Shown here: positions 26,729 through 37,000 of the stretch, piece after piece
Numbering within the stretch: the first letter of the stretch is position 1
Layout of the letters: every line of letters begins with the position of its first letter
DNA from: Bacteroidetes bacterium 46-16
Lineage (GTDB): Bacteria > Bacteroidota > Bacteroidia > Chitinophagales > Chitinophagaceae
Assembly: GCA_001897835.1 (NCBI GenBank)
Contig: MKUN01000024.1
Location: 1-64,000, forward strand
DNA length: 64,000 nt
Direction: 5' to 3'
Notes under the pieces: generated by a model
The model's database searches: none
What the model was told of the DNA's origin: nothing
Seen by the model: the letters and a program-made list of their open reading frames with translations, nothing else
Translations under genes and position numbers: made by a program

Positions 26729-28342
26729 ATGCAGGAATCTGGTAAGAAAAACCCCTCGGCTAATCTTGCTGACCTGGGGCTTAACGTAGCAACCGCACAC
26801 TGGAATTTATCTCCCCAAGACCTTGTAAATAAGACAGTTGAGCTGGGACAAGGCGTTCTTAACGACACCGGCGCACTTTGCGTTAGCACCGGCAAATTCA
26901 CCGGCCGCTCCCCAAAAGACAAATTTACCGTAAAGGATGCAAAAACAGAACACAGCGTGGACTGGGGCGATATTAACATCCCCATAGCTCCTGAAGCCTT
27001 CGATAAACTGTATGACAAGGTTTGCGCTTACATGACCGGCAAAGAAGTATGGGTACGCGACGCATATGCCTGCGCCGACCCTAAGTACCGCCTGAACATC
27101 CGCGTGATAAATGAGACCCCATGGGCCAATTTATTCTGCAACGACCTGTTCCTGCGCCCCACCGAACAGGAAATAACAACACAAAACCCTGACTGGCTGA
27201 TCCTGCAGGCCCCCGGCTTCGAGGCCGACCCGGCTGTGGACGGTACCCGCCAGGGCAATTTTACCATAGTGAACTTTACCCGCAAGATCATCCTGATCGG
27301 CGGATCGGCATACACCGGCGAAATGAAGAAGGGCATCTTTGGTGTGCTCAACTATGTACTGCCGCATGAACATGGTGTACTGAGCATGCACTGCTCGGCC
27401 AATGAAGGTAAAGATGGCGACGTAGCCCTTTTCTTCGGCCTCAGCGGCACGGGCAAAACCACCCTCAGCGCCGACCCACAACGCGCACTGATAGGCGACG
27501 ATGAGCATGGCTGGTCGGACAATACGGTATTCAACTTCGAAGGTGGCTGTTATGCCAAATGCATAGACCTGAGCGAAGAGAAAGAACCGCAGATATATAA
27601 AGCCATCAAACCCGGCGCATTGCTGGAGAACATCAAATTCATCGAAGGCACTAATAAAGTGGACTATGCCGACGGAAGCATTACGGAGAACACCCGTGCT
27701 GCATACCCCATCGACCATATCGACAATGCAAAAGAGCCCTCTTACGGCGGCGCTCCTAAAAATATATTCTTCCTCACCTGCGATGCCTTCGGCATACTGC
27801 CCCCCATCAGCAAGCTGACCAAGGCGCAGGCCATGTACCACTTCATCAGCGGCTATACGGCTAAAGTTGCTGGTACCGAGGTGGGTGTTACCGAACCGCA
27901 GACCACCTTCTCGGCCTGCTTTGGCCGCGTGTTCCTGCCACTGCACCCTACCAGGTATGCAGAACTGCTGGGCAAGAAGCTGGAAGAAGACCATAATGTG
28001 AATGTATGGCTGATCAATACCGGCTGGAGTGGCGGCGCATATGGCACCGGCAGCCGCATGAAGCTGAGTTATACACGCGCTATGATAACTGCAGCCATGA
28101 ACGGTGAACTGAACAGCGTGGAATATGAAGCGCATCCAACCTTTGGCGTGCTGATGCCTAAGAGCTGCCCCAATGTACCGGTGGAAATACTGAACCCACG
28201 CAATACATGGGCCGATAAAGAAGCTTACGACAAGAAGGCCAATGACCTGGCACAGCTTTTCGTTAAGAACTTTGATAAATATGCGTCTGAGGCCAGCGAA
28301 GAGATCCTCTCTGCCGCTCCTGTAGCGATGGCGAATGTATAA
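26729..28342 (+). CDS. pckA: ATP-dependent phosphoenolpyruvate carboxykinase
   Basis: Gluconeogenic enzyme: oxaloacetate + ATP to phosphoenolpyruvate + CO2 + ADP. The kinase P-loop GLSGTGKT (237-244) and the metal-binding DDEHGWSDNTVFNFEGGCYAK follow. N-terminal TGKFTGRSPKDKFTV binds substrate. Length 537, the usual size of the ATP-type family. It has a well-formed promoter and a terminator and is monocistronic. In Bacteroidota the enzyme can also run in the direction of oxaloacetate formation when PEP is abundant. Confidence 0.96.
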   Translation: MQESGKKNPSANLADLGLNVATAHWNLSPQDLVNKTVELGQGVLNDTGALCVSTGKFTGRSPKDKFTVKDAKTEHSVDWGDINIPIAPEAFDKLYDKVCAYMTGKEVWVRDAYACADPKYRLNIRVINETPWANLFCNDLFLRPTEQEITTQNPDWLILQAPGFEADPAVDGTRQGNFTIVNFTRKIILIGGSAYTGEMKKGIFGVLNYVLPHEHGVLSMHCSANEGKDGDVALFFGLSGTGKTTLSADPQRALIGDDEHGWSDNTVFNFEGGCYAKCIDLSEEKEPQIYKAIKPGALLENIKFIEGTNKVDYADGSITENTRAAYPIDHIDNAKEPSYGGAPKNIFFLTCDAFGILPPISKLTKAQAMYHFISGYTAKVAGTEVGVTEPQTTFSACFGRVFLPLHPTRYAELLGKKLEEDHNVNVWLINTGWSGGAYGTGSRMKLSYTRAMITAAMNGELNSVEYEAHPTFGVLMPKSCPNVPVEILNPRNTWADKEAYDKKANDLAQLFVKNFDKYASEASEEILSAAPVAMANV

Positions 28343-28365
28343 TTATGAATAAGAACTGATCTTTA

Positions 28366-28394
28366 AAGAATGCCCTGCATTGCAGGGCATTCTT
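28366..28394 (+). terminator. Terminator after pckA
   Basis: A 14-base stem (AAGAATGCCCTGCA with complement) with a very tight loop, followed by the T-rich TCTTATTTAT, 24 bases after the stop. Confidence 0.7.
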
Positions 28395-28510
28395 ATTTAT
28401 AATTTAACCGGGGATAGCCTATAGCATCCCATGATTTTCACCTTACACTTATCAACTTGCCAACCTGTCATTTTTCCTTAACTTCACAACCTCATAATAA
28501 AATACCACAG

Positions 28511-29803
28511 ATGAAATACTTACCGATACCGTCGAAGCTTTATGTACAGAACCGCCAGCGCTTTATCAAAAAGATGAAGCCTAACTCGGTGGCCATATTC
28601 CCGGGCAACCAGGTACTGCCCACCAATGGCGACCAGACCTATGTATATGTGCCCAATTCGGATGTGGTATGGCTTTCGGGTGTGGTACAGGAAAAAAGTA
28701 TGGTGATCCTGTATCCCGACAACCCCGATCAAAGCGCAAGGGAGGTATTGGTATTGCTGCGGCCCAACGAAGACCTGGAAAAATGGGAAGGGCATAAGTT
28801 GCGTAAAGATGAAGCAACTGCCATATCTGGCATAAAGAACATACAGTGGATGGACAGCATAGATGCCATGCTGCAGGTGATGATGCACCATGCCGACCAT
28901 GTGTACCTCAACAGCGACGAGAACGACAGGCTGGATACTACGCTCTTCCGCCCCGACCTGCTGTATGTGCATGACTTCATGAAGCGCTATCCCTTGCACC
29001 ACTACGAACGCTCGGCCCGCATTATGAAGGAGCTGCGCGCTATAAAGACAAAAGAAGAAATAGCCGTAACACAGAAAGCCGTCGATATTACCGAAAAAGC
29101 ATTCCGCCGCGTGATGCAGTTCATCAGGCCCGGTGTAATGGAGTACGAGATAGAGGCCGAAATAACCCATGAGTTCCTGCGGAACAGGGCCACACGCCAC
29201 GCCTATGGCTGCATTGTAGCCTCTGGCGACAGGGCACGCACGCTGCACTACGTAGAGAACAATGGTGAATGCAAGGACGGCGAGCTGATACTGATGGACT
29301 TTGGCTCGGAATATGGCAATTATGCATCAGACCTTACGCGTACCATACCGGTGAACGGCAAATTCACCAAACGCCAGAAGGAAGTGTATAATGCCGTGCT
29401 GGCCGTGCACAACTATGGCAAGAAGATACTGAAGCCCGGCATCAAATTCCCCGACTATGTGAACAAGATCAATGTGGAGATGGAAAAGCAACTGCTAAGC
29501 ATAGGGCTGATCAGCAAAAGCGATATCAAGAACCAGGACCCGGCCAACCCGGCTTACCGCAAATACTTCTATCATGGTGTTACCCACCACCTAGGCATAG
29601 ATGTGCATGACCTGGGCACACGTACCGATGCAGTGAAGGAAGGTATGCTCTTCACCGTAGAGCCCGGTATCTACATAGAAGAAGAGCAAATGGGTATACG
29701 CATAGAGAACAACATCTGGATCACGAAGAACGGCAACCAGGACCTCTTTAAGAACATACCCATAACGGCAGAAGAGATTGAAGCCTGCATGAAACGTAAA
29801 TAA
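28511..29803 (+). CDS. pepP: Xaa-Pro aminopeptidase (aminopeptidase P, M24B)
   Basis: Metallopeptidase removing an N-terminal residue before proline. The pita-bread domain ligands are D263 and D274 (MDFGSEYGNYASDLTRT), His in VTHHLGIDVHDLG, Glu in FTVEPGIYIEEEQ and Glu in GIRIENNIWIT. The N-terminal creatinase-like domain carries SVAIFPGNQ. The ATG at 28511 is preferred to a TTG at 28457 since the protein then begins MKYLPIPSKL, as in family members. The product is 430 residues, cytoplasmic, and the gene is followed 22 bases later by a beta-barrel gene. Confidence 0.92.
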   Translation: MKYLPIPSKLYVQNRQRFIKKMKPNSVAIFPGNQVLPTNGDQTYVYVPNSDVVWLSGVVQEKSMVILYPDNPDQSAREVLVLLRPNEDLEKWEGHKLRKDEATAISGIKNIQWMDSIDAMLQVMMHHADHVYLNSDENDRLDTTLFRPDLLYVHDFMKRYPLHHYERSARIMKELRAIKTKEEIAVTQKAVDITEKAFRRVMQFIRPGVMEYEIEAEITHEFLRNRATRHAYGCIVASGDRARTLHYVENNGECKDGELILMDFGSEYGNYASDLTRTIPVNGKFTKRQKEVYNAVLAVHNYGKKILKPGIKFPDYVNKINVEMEKQLLSIGLISKSDIKNQDPANPAYRKYFYHGVTHHLGIDVHDLGTRTDAVKEGMLFTVEPGIYIEEEQMGIRIENNIWITKNGNQDLFKNIPITAEEIEACMKRK

Positions 29804-29824
29804 CTCTTAAACAACATACTGACA

Positions 29825-30697
29825 ATGAGAAAGCTCCTTATCCTTATCGTTGCGGCCGTAACGGCGCTGCCTGCGTATGCAAAAAAGAAAAAAGAACCTC
29901 TGTTCGATCCCTCCTTTACCCTGCGCGCAGGCTTTGGTTATGCCCTGCCCATCGCCGGTGGCGAGTCGATGGTGTATGACACATACCTGCAGCCCATCAG
30001 CGGCAAGCGCACTTATGACGGCACTTACGACAGTTACGATCTGAAAAAGGCTTCCTTTGCAGCCGGTTTTGGCACAGTGATCGCCCCGGGCCTCATGTTC
30101 AATGAGCATTTCGGGGTAGAGGTAGCAGCCATGTTTGGGCTGGCCATGAAAAAATATACACTCAATTATACATCTACAGCACCGGGGAATCCTGCTACGG
30201 TCAATTTCACTTCGTACGCAGAGTTGCCGGTAGTGCTGGTACCATCGCTTGTAGTGTCAACAGGTAATACCCGTATTTCGGGTTATGCAAGGGCCGGGCT
30301 GGCGATGCCGGTATCGGGCAAGCTGATCGTTGAAGAACAATATTCCGACCAGTTGAATGGTACTGAGTCCGCAACCTTTGAGATCAAGAACAGGTTTTCC
30401 ATTGGTTTGGCCGGCGCTGCGGGTATATGCTATAAAATGAACCGGGTGATGGGCCTATGGGCAGAGCTGAATGGCATGGCCCTGTCGCTGCGCCCTAAAA
30501 CAGGCCAGTACACCAGCATTATCCAGAACGGGCAGCAAATAGCGGGGCTTATCAACACCAGCGATACGCATTTTGAGTATACTTACAATTATGCAGAACG
30601 GGACAATAACAGCAGTAGTCAGCCAACCAAAACACTGGCATTCTCTGCTCCCTTCAGCAACATTGGTTTCAGCGTAGGTATATCGATGAACCTGTGA
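29825..30697 (+). CDS. Outer-membrane beta-barrel protein, unknown
   Basis: Exported protein of 290 residues with a signal peptide (about 1-20, ending PAYA). The rest shows short amphipathic strands (AGFGYALPI; AASFAAGFGT; FGVEVAAMFGLAMKKYTLNYT; IGFSVGISMNL) ending in an aromatic/Leu C-terminus, as in OmpX/PorT-type barrels. It may be co-transcribed with pepP (22 bases). No ligand or family can be given. Confidence 0.65.
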   Translation: MRKLLILIVAAVTALPAYAKKKKEPLFDPSFTLRAGFGYALPIAGGESMVYDTYLQPISGKRTYDGTYDSYDLKKASFAAGFGTVIAPGLMFNEHFGVEVAAMFGLAMKKYTLNYTSTAPGNPATVNFTSYAELPVVLVPSLVVSTGNTRISGYARAGLAMPVSGKLIVEEQYSDQLNGTESATFEIKNRFSIGLAGAAGICYKMNRVMGLWAELNGMALSLRPKTGQYTSIIQNGQQIAGLINTSDTHFEYTYNYAERDNNSSSQPTKTLAFSAPFSNIGFSVGISMNL

Positions 30698-30706
30698 CCG
30701 TAAAAC

Positions 30707-31126
30707 CTATCGCAACCGGTCTTGCGAACGCACCAGCTTTTCATCTTTGCGGATGCCCCGGATAGCCATGATAAGAAATATGATCGCGAGTACAGGCAGT
30801 ACGGAAGCTATCCAGTAAGAACCTGAGGTACCGGCCGGGTAAGAGCTTCTTACCTCCATGAGCATGGTGGAAATAAAGCTAAGCGAAGCAATTATAGATA
30901 CAGCCGTCATGCGCACCTGCTTTTTGCGGTCCCTGAACATAAATATGGTAACTAAGGGCAGTACTATGGTTACCAGTGCTATAAGCACAAAGAAATAATT
31001 ATCGATCACGTTGAGGGGCTTAAGCGTGCCGCTTGCATCAGCAGGGCGGTACAGGTCAAAAACAAAAAGCCCTGCATTGACCAATGCTGCCAGGAAGAGC
31101 CACAAAGTTTGTATGCGTTGTATCAT
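30707..31126 (-). CDS. DUF4293 membrane protein
   Basis: A 139-residue four-helix membrane protein of the Bacteroidota DUF4293 family (MIQRIQTLWLFLAALVNAGL start; IDNYFFVLIALVTIVLPLVTIFMFRDRKKQVR). Function of the family unknown. It faces the beta-barrel gene convergently (9 bases between stops). The bases directly upstream of its start hold a TTTTG-rich leader with a perfect TACTTTTG promoter box at 31134-31141. Confidence 0.85.
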   Translation of the reverse strand: MIQRIQTLWLFLAALVNAGLFVFDLYRPADASGTLKPLNVIDNYFFVLIALVTIVLPLVTIFMFRDRKKQVRMTAVSIIASLSFISTMLMEVRSSYPAGTSGSYWIASVLPVLAIIFLIMAIRGIRKDEKLVRSQDRLR

Positions 31127-31127
31127 G

Positions 31128-31170
31128 TTAATTCAAAAGTAAAAAGCCAAAAATCAAAAAGCAATTAATT
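31128..31170 (-). repeat. TTTTG-rich leader element upstream of DUF4293
   Basis: On the minus strand GGCTTTTTACTTTTGAATTA ends two bases before the start codon; it includes TACTTTTG (31134-31141), a perfect TAnnTTTG. It is related to the leaders of atpA and atpH. Confidence 0.4.
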
Positions 31171-32436
31171 TATAAGCGCCTTGCCAAAATAGGGTTGCAG
31201 GGCTTCTGGTATATTTATCCCCTCCGGGGTTTGATGGTTCTCGAGGATGCAGGCCAGTATACGGGGTAATGCCAGTGAGCTACCATTGAGCGAGTGTACC
31301 AACTGGGTCTTACCGTTGCTATCCTTGTAGCGTATCTTCATCCTGTTGCTCTGGAATACCTCGAAATTGGATACGGAACTTACCTCGAGCCAGCGCTCCT
31401 GGGCTGCACTGTACACCTCAAAATCATACGTGAGTGCAGAGGCAAAACTCATGTCGCCCCCGCAAAGGCGTAAGATGCGGTATTGCAGGCCCAGCGACTG
31501 AACCAGCTTTTCCACATGGGCCACCATTTCTTCCAGCGCCTCGTAGCTTTTATCGGGGTGGGCCAGTTGCACGATCTCTACTTTATCGAACTGGTGCACG
31601 CGGTTGAGGCCCCGTACATCCTTGCCATAAGAACCGGCCTCGCGGCGGAAGCATGGTGTGTACGCGGTCATTTTTACGGGCAATTGCTGCCCGGCCAGTA
31701 TGGTATCACGATGTATATTGGTCACCGGTACCTCGGCGGTGGGTATTAGGAAAAAACCATCTTCGGTCACATGATACATCTGCCCCTCCTTATCCGGTAG
31801 CTGGCCTGTGCCATATGCACTGGCCTCATTTACCATGTAAGGGGGATAGTATTCCGTATATCCCGCATCAATATTGTAGTTGAGGAAATACGTGATCAAG
31901 GCACGCTGCAGCCTTGCGCCCTGCCCTGTGTACACCGGGAAACCGCTGCCGGTGATCTTATTGCCCAGCTCAAAATCTATCAGCTTATACTTATCGGCCA
32001 GTTCCCAATGGGGCATTTTTTGTGCAGAAAGATCGGGGGTATCACCTCCGCTACGCAACACTTCATTCTCCTCGGGTGTTTTACCAGCTGGTACACTACC
32101 GTGGGGCAGGTTAGGTAAAAGCACCAGCGTATCGTGCAGCTCTTTCTCCAGCTCACCCAGTTTCTGCCCCAGTTCCTTTGCCTGCTCCTTGTTTTGCGCC
32201 ACCTCTGCCTTCAATTGTTCAGCCTGCTCTTTTTCGCCTTTGGCCATCAACTGGCCGATATTCTTAGATGCTGAATTGACCGCTGCTGCAATGGTATCGT
32301 TCTCGGCCTGCACCTGGCGGCGCTGCTCATCAAGCGATATTATCTTATCGATGAGGCTGAGCTCTTTAAAGTTCTTTTTCTTTAATCCTTCCAGTACCAG
32401 GTCCTTGTTTTGACGGAATAAATGTATCGGCAGCAT
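31165..32436 (-). CDS. serS: Seryl-tRNA synthetase
   Basis: Class II synthetase charging tRNA-Ser. The N-terminal coiled-coil arm (about residues 30-105, Lys/Glu/Gln-rich) grips the long variable arm of tRNA-Ser. Catalytic motifs follow: motif 2 (PCFRREAGSYGKDVRGLNRVHQ) and motif 3 (GSSLALPRILACILENHQ). Length 423, typical. A promoter box TATATTTG lies at 32455-32462. Divergent from hutH. Confidence 0.97.
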   Translation of the reverse strand: MLPIHLFRQNKDLVLEGLKKKNFKELSLIDKIISLDEQRRQVQAENDTIAAAVNSASKNIGQLMAKGEKEQAEQLKAEVAQNKEQAKELGQKLGELEKELHDTLVLLPNLPHGSVPAGKTPEENEVLRSGGDTPDLSAQKMPHWELADKYKLIDFELGNKITGSGFPVYTGQGARLQRALITYFLNYNIDAGYTEYYPPYMVNEASAYGTGQLPDKEGQMYHVTEDGFFLIPTAEVPVTNIHRDTILAGQQLPVKMTAYTPCFRREAGSYGKDVRGLNRVHQFDKVEIVQLAHPDKSYEALEEMVAHVEKLVQSLGLQYRILRLCGGDMSFASALTYDFEVYSAAQERWLEVSSVSNFEVFQSNRMKIRYKDSNGKTQLVHSLNGSSLALPRILACILENHQTPEGINIPEALQPYFGKALIN

Positions 32437-32454
32437 ATCTTATCAATTGACAGG

Positions 32455-32462
32455 CAAATATA
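32455..32462 (-). promoter_or_regulatory. -7 promoter box (TATATTTG) for serS
   Basis: Perfect TAnnTTTG on the minus strand, 18 bases before the serS start. No -33 at the usual distance. Confidence 0.5.
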
Positions 32463-32528
32463 GCTGCAATTATGCTATTTTATGCAGCGCAGTACATATG
32501 TAAAAGCCCTTAAGTTGGCGGGAATAAG

Positions 32529-32536
32529 TACATTTG
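32529..32536 (+). promoter_or_regulatory. -7 promoter box (TACATTTG) for the ammonia-lyase
   Basis: Perfect TAnnTTTG, ending 24 bases before ATG 32561 and overlapping the alternative TTG at 32534, so the longer start is unlikely. Confidence 0.55.
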
Positions 32537-32560
32537 CATCCATTAATACAGGCGCTTATC

Positions 32561-34030
32561 ATGGAATTACCCGAACATCTCTCTATTGAATTTTTACAAA
32601 ATAATAATGATGACAGCCTGCAGCTTTCAGGAGCTGCACACAAACGGGTAGCGGATAACCGGGCATACCTCGATAATATACTCAAAGGGAATAATACCTA
32701 TTATGGCATCAATACCGGCTTCGGCTCACTATGTAATGTAAAAATAGCTACAGGCGAACTGGCGCAGCTGCAGGAAAACCTTGTTTGCTCGCATGCCTGT
32801 GGCATGGGCGATGAAGTGCCTGAAGAGATCGTCAGGCTAATGCTGCTGCTCAAGATACATGGCCTTAGCCAGGGATACAGCGGTGTGCGGCCAGCGATAG
32901 TGCAAAGGCTTGCCGAGTTTTACAACAATGGAGTGCATCCCATAGTTTATGAACAAGGTTCGCTGGGCGCATCGGGCGACCTGGCACCGCTGGCACACCT
33001 GAGCATGCCCCTGTTCGGCAAAGGCAAAGTGAATTATAAAGGCCAAAAGAGGGCTGCTGCCGAAGTATTGCAAGAACTGGGACTGGAGCCAATGCCCCTT
33101 GCCGCTAAAGAGGGCCTGGCCCTGCTGAACGGCACCCAGTTCATGAGCAGCTATGCCACATGGGCCCTTATGGCCGCACAAAGGTTGCTGGAGTGGGCCG
33201 ATCTTACGGGAGCGATGAGCGCCGATGCTTTCATGGCTAAAGATGAGCCATTCCAACATCCCATACACCGGGTAAGGCCGCATAAAGGACAGGTAAATAC
33301 CGCAGCAAGAATATTGGGGCTATTGCAAGGCAGCGAGATACAAAAAGAACATAAAGAGCAGGTACAGGACCCCTACTCCTTCCGCTGCATGCCCCAGGTG
33401 CACGGGGCCAGTAAAGATGCTGTGGACAGTATCCGGAATGTGGTTGAAACTGAGATCAACTCGGTAACGGATAATCCCATCGTGTTCCATGATGAGGATG
33501 CGATCATGAGTGGCGGTAACTTCCACGGGCAGCCATTAGCATTAAACCTTGATTTCCTGGCCATCGCCATGGCAGAGATCGCGAATATATCAGAACGCCG
33601 CACATACCTGCTGGTAAGCGGGCAGCGCGGCCTGCCAGCATTCCTCGCTCCCGATGCAGGCCTGAACAGCGGTTTTATGATCGCACAGTACACTGCGGCA
33701 TCGATAGTGAGCCAGAACAAACAGTTGTGCACACCTGCCAGCGTGGACAGCATCATCAGCAGCAACGGGCAGGAAGACCACGTAAGTATGGGTGCCAATG
33801 CTGCTACCAAACTATACCGTGTGATACAGAATGTGCAAAGAGTACTGGCCATTGAGCTGCTAACTGCGGCACAGGCCCTGGACCTGAGGCGTCCTTTGAA
33901 AAGCTCGGCAGCCATAGAACAAGTTCATGCCGCCTTGCGTAAAGAGGTCAGTATGATGGAGCATGACCGGGTATTGCATGACGATATGGTAATAGCTGAA
34001 CGATTTTTAAATACCCGAATGCCCTACTAG
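32561..34030 (+). CDS. hutH: Histidine ammonia-lyase (MIO-containing aromatic amino acid lyase)
   Basis: Deaminates histidine to urocanate. The catalytic MIO group forms from the Ala-Ser-Gly triad A137-S138-G139 in GSLGASGDLAPL, which is intact. The histidine-type surroundings (QDPYSFRCMPQVHG; TDNPIVF; GNFHGQP; SADAFMA) favour HAL over phenylalanine lyase, though related aminomutases cannot be excluded. 489 residues from ATG 32561, a usual HAL size; the promoter box just upstream fixes this start. No hutU, hutI or hutG lies in the window. Its stop and the RND pump stop lie side by side (34030/34031). Confidence 0.87.
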   Translation: MELPEHLSIEFLQNNNDDSLQLSGAAHKRVADNRAYLDNILKGNNTYYGINTGFGSLCNVKIATGELAQLQENLVCSHACGMGDEVPEEIVRLMLLLKIHGLSQGYSGVRPAIVQRLAEFYNNGVHPIVYEQGSLGASGDLAPLAHLSMPLFGKGKVNYKGQKRAAAEVLQELGLEPMPLAAKEGLALLNGTQFMSSYATWALMAAQRLLEWADLTGAMSADAFMAKDEPFQHPIHRVRPHKGQVNTAARILGLLQGSEIQKEHKEQVQDPYSFRCMPQVHGASKDAVDSIRNVVETEINSVTDNPIVFHDEDAIMSGGNFHGQPLALNLDFLAIAMAEIANISERRTYLLVSGQRGLPAFLAPDAGLNSGFMIAQYTAASIVSQNKQLCTPASVDSIISSNGQEDHVSMGANAATKLYRVIQNVQRVLAIELLTAAQALDLRRPLKSSAAIEQVHAALRKEVSMMEHDRVLHDDMVIAERFLNTRMPY

Positions 34031-37000
34031 TCAAGCCCTGTCCTTTCCCGGGATAATGCTTCCATGGGTATCTTTGACTTTATACAACAACACCAGGAAA
34101 GTTGGAAGCACTACCAGCAATAAGACAAGTGCGGTCAGGAAGCCTCCTATCACGGCAATTGCCAATGGCTGGTGCAACTGTGCACCGGTGCCAATGCCGA
34201 GGGCTAATGGCATCAATGCTATGATGGCTCCCAACGCTGTCATTAATTTAGGTCTCAAACGGGTGGATATCGAAAAGATCACCGCATCCTTCACCGATTG
34301 GGTCTGCAATGCATCCCTGAACTGAAGAAAAGTGAAAATGGCATTCTCGCCTATGATCCCAACGATCATTATGAGGCCAGTATAGCTACCAACGTTCAAA
34401 GGTGTGCCGGTTAAAAATAGCCCAAGGTAACTACCAGTAATGCCCAGCACGGCAAGTACAACGATCAATGCAGCAACGGCGACACTACGAAATAAGAACA
34501 GGATCACAGAAAAGACCAGCAATGCCGAAGCAATGAGGATCAGTAGCAACTCATGGAAAGATTGTTGTTGCTCGGCATATGAGCCTCCATACACAATATG
34601 ATAACCTTTGGGTAATCGTATATCTGCATTCACTTTCTTCCTAATGGCATTAATGGCGCTGCCAAGGTCCCGGTTATCCAGCCGGGCCGTAACTGCGCCC
34701 ATTGACTGGAGGTTCTCCCGCTGGATCTCTGCTTCACCGGTCTCGATTTTCACGGTAGCCAATTCGCCGATAGGTTTTAGCTGGCCATTCGGTAAAAATA
34801 TCGGGAGTTGCCTGGTCGCATTTACATCAAGCTGCCTTGCACCCGGATATATCAGGCGGATGTTGGTGAGCTGTTCATTTTCCAACACATTGCCCGCCAC
34901 TGTGCCCTGGAGCGCTGTCTGCACCTGTGTCTGAAAGTTGGCCGGTGTTATTCCATATTGAGCGAGTAATGCATAATGCGGAACAATGCTGACAGAAGGC
35001 CCTGCAATAACCACGCCGTTAAATACGTCGGCTACGCCACTGATACCTGAAGCTATATCCGCTATTTTAGTAGAAAGTTCATGGAGCTTCTGCTGGTTAT
35101 CTCCAAATATCTTGATCTCGATAGGTTGCACCGAGGTCATCAGGTCACCCAACATATCGCCAATTACCTGCCCAAAGTCAACCCGCAATGCGGGCTGGGT
35201 ACTTTCAATTCGCTTCCTGACATCAGCAATTACGTCTTCCGTGCTGCGTTTCCGGGATTTCTTCAACTGTATGAGGTAATCGCCCCTGTTTGGCTCTGTA
35301 ATGAAAAAGCCCATTTGGGTGCCGGTGCGTCTTGAATAGCTTTCTACTTCAGGTATTTTTACGATGATCTTCTCTACTTCGCGAAGCATCCTGTCCGTTT
35401 CCTCTAAAGATGTGCCGGGTGGAGAGCTATAATCCAAAACAATGCTGCCCTCATCCATCTCGGGTAAAAATCCTGTTTGCAGATGCGGCAGCACGAGCGC
35501 GATACAAAGAATGAAGGCGGCCACAATAGCAAAACTAATAAACGGCCTGTTGATGAAAAATGATACCCAGCGCTGCTTCTTTACCGAATGGGCCTGTTCC
35601 TGCTTGTATTTGCCGGGCTTCCTGCTGATGAGTAAATAAATGACCGGCAGCCCTATCCATGTAACGAAAAAGGAGCAAACCAGCGTGATGAGCATGGTAT
35701 TGGTAAGCACATTGAAGTAAGCGCCCGCAACCCCTGTCATCATTACAAAGGGTATGAAAATGACTATGGTACTGATAGAGGAGCCTATCATGGCAGGCAA
35801 TAAATATTTTATTGCTTTCTGCACGAGGCTGGTAGAAGGCTCATCCGGGTGCTCCTCGTGGGTACGGTGTATCTGCTCCATTACCACAATGGCATCATCT
35901 ATTATCAAGCCGATGGCAGCAGCTATAGCACCAAGGGTCATAATATTAAGCGAGTAACCAACAAGGTACAGGACAATAAGCGTCAGGCAGAGTGTGATGG
36001 GAATAGTAACCAGGATGGTAAGGCTTGCCTTTACAGATCTCAGGAAGATAATGGCGACCACTATTGCCAATGCCAGTCCTACCCACAGGCTATCCGTCAC
36101 ACTTTTAACCGAGTCTTTTACAAATGCAGACTGATCATAGTAAGGCCGGATATGAACACCGGCAGGTAACAAATCTGAAAGTTGAACCACTTTTGATCTT
36201 ACGCTATCTGCTACCGTTAGCAGGTTGGCGTTGGGTTGTTTGATAACTGCGACAAGCACAGCATCTCTCCCATTAGCATTTATCCGCGTGTATTCTGTAG
36301 CTTCATGAACAGCGACCCGACCAATATCACTGAGCAGGATGGGACGCTTTCCGTCGTTGCGCACCACCATACTTTTTATTTCGTCAATATCGTGCACAGT
36401 GGCATCTGTAACGCTCAGGTACAAATAACGGTAGTCCGATAAATAGCCATTCGCTTTTATGAGCCCGGTCTGGCTCAATGTAGCATTGAGCATCTCCGGG
36501 GTTATCCCCAAGGCCGACATCTTTTGCCGGTCCAGCATTACCCAGTATTCCTTTTGCCTGCCGCCAATAATCCTTATTTCCGCCACTCCTTCCACCTGCG
36601 ATAAAAATGGCTTAATGGTATAAGTGGCGAGTAACTTTAACTGGATAGGCGACAAGGTATTGCTCTCGAGCGTATAGCCCATCACCGGGAGGATAGATGG
36701 GTTCATTTTTTCAATAGTGACCTGGGTCCCAGGAGGCAGTGAACCCTTGATCTCATTGATGCGGGATTCTATTCTTTGCTGGCTGAGGTCAATGTCCGCA
36801 TTCCAGTTCATAAAGGCCGATATCTCGCAACTGCCCCTGCTGGTGGTACTCCGAACAGTTTGCAGTTCCGGCACTCTTTTTATCGCATCCTCGATCGGTT
36901 TTGTTACCGTCACCATCATCCTGTCCGCAGGTTGCAGGCCTGCATCTGCTATTACCTTGATCTTGGGGAAAGTGATCTCAGGGAATAAGGAAGTCTGGAA

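Noticed and set aside
27131-28135. 334-codon open frame on the minus strand
   Set aside because: Lies wholly inside pckA on the opposite strand; no motif, and pckA is certain.
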